Source: Methylobacterium sp. W2 (GTDB lineage Bacteria; Pseudomonadota; Alphaproteobacteria; Rhizobiales; Beijerinckiaceae). Taken from it: a DNA stretch of 64,000 nucleotides. The stretch spans positions 1-64,000 of the forward strand of contig NZ_VMOA01000016.1 of assembly GCF_020662345.1 (NCBI RefSeq). Direction: 5' to 3'. Positions 63,596-64,000 of the stretch are shown piece by piece. Under the pieces are notes generated by a model, which had not been told where the DNA came from, did not search any database, and worked only from the letters and a program-made list of their open reading frames with translations. Every line of letters begins with the position of its first letter. Within the stretch, counting starts at the first letter, position 1. The translations under genes and the position numbers were made by a program.

Positions 63596-64000
63596 TCAGG
63601 CGCCGGTCTGCGCGGTAAAGCCGGCCGCCTCGATCCCGGCGAGGGCACAGAGCTCGTCGTTGTCGGAGGTATCGCCCGAGATGCCGACGGCACCGATGAC
63701 CGCATCACCATCACGGATCAGGACACCGCCTGGCACCGGCACGAGCGCGGCGGGCCCGACGAGATGGCTCACGGCCGCGACGAAATAGGCCTGCTCCTCC
63801 GCCCGCTTGTGGATCGCGCGGCCGCCGAGGCCGAGCGCCAGGCAGCCATTGGCCTTGCCCATGGCGACCTCCGCCCGGCGCAGGGACGTGCCGTCCTCGG
63901 CGGCCATGGCCTTGAGCGCACCGCGCGCATCGTAGACCACCACCGCGAGGGGCTTCAGGCTGTGCGAGCGCGCCGTCTCGAGGGCAGTGGCGACGATGCT
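63596..64000 (-). CDS. GlcG/HbpS-family heme-binding-like protein, N-terminus cut by edge
   Basis: The last 135 codons of a GlcG/HbpS domain protein, running off the right edge. The body contains LKPLAVVVYDARGALKAMAA, EVAMGKANGCLALGLGGRAI and VPVPGGVLIRDGDAVIGAVG with ISGDTSDNDELCALAGIEAA, the family's conserved order. HbpS of Streptomyces binds heme; most other members are unstudied. The gene is the upstream member of the peptide importer operon, 8 bases before the binding protein gene. Confidence 0.85.
   Translation of the reverse strand, partial: SIVATALETARSHSLKPLAVVVYDARGALKAMAAEDGTSLRRAEVAMGKANGCLALGLGGRAIHKRAEEQAYFVAAVSHLVGPAALVPVPGGVLIRDGDAVIGAVGISGDTSDNDELCALAGIEAAGFTAQTGA

Overview
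The window is a GC-rich chromosomal segment from an alphaproteobacterium. I infer a Hyphomicrobiales (Rhizobiales) member, most probably Methylobacterium or a close relative. The evidence is the gene set: a TrcR/DUF1013 regulator, DUF4170, IHF-beta beside SppA and a LapA-like protein, GTG starts, and dense GC-rich genes on both strands. The assignment comes from gene content alone. No rRNA operon, CRISPR array or intact mobile element is visible; there is one tRNA.

Layout. 1-7000: a penicillin-binding protein cut by the left edge, a higBA toxin-antitoxin pair whose toxin is frameshifted in a run of seven C, ubiB, a metallo-beta-lactamase-fold hydrolase, and a second toxin-antitoxin pair with a palindromic operator. 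7000-12400: gyrB, a short conserved hypothetical gene, then a beta-ketoadipate-type cluster (BKACE enzyme, pcaB remnant, intact pcaD, pcaC remnant, IS3 orfA remnant) that looks decayed. 12400-19800: a small Cys-rich protein, a DUF2147 protein, a serine hydrolase, a DUF427 protein, otsB and glk, a tiny Rmf/CrpP-like protein and purD. 19800-26700: xseA, DUF4170, prs, trcR, a hypothetical gene and rpsA.

27300-33550: mqo with a Tat-like leader, then sppA, ihfB, a LapA-like gene, trpF and trpB in one direction, then tRNA-Met with a clear sigma70 promoter and terminator. 33590-36270: an operon of three genes (NrtR-like Nudix regulator, SPFH protein, NAD-kinase-like protein), the most unusual system here. 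36600-38650: an atzG-atzE-atzH amidase operon with stop/start overlaps. 38700-49800: a hypothetical gene, selO, a P-loop kinase, a chemotaxis receptor, a KdsD-type isomerase, a TetR regulator divergent from two membrane proteins, mutL, and the divergent azoR/hxlR pair around a 25-bp operator.

49800-57500: an SPL-like radical SAM protein, rsmD coupled to a pseudouridine synthase with a very long Gly/Arg/Pro-rich tail, a CsbD protein, tadA, an SDR-fold protein lacking the catalytic Tyr, an MFS transporter and a small exported protein. 57500-58000 is a strikingly AT-rich stretch before a Cache-HAMP-GGDEF diguanylate cyclase. The right end is a peptide ABC importer operon (GlcG/HbpS-like gene cut by the edge, binding protein, two permeases). 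Two dispersed repeat families sit in intergenic regions (80 bp at 5283 and 9923; about 114-135 bp at 36393 and 59793).
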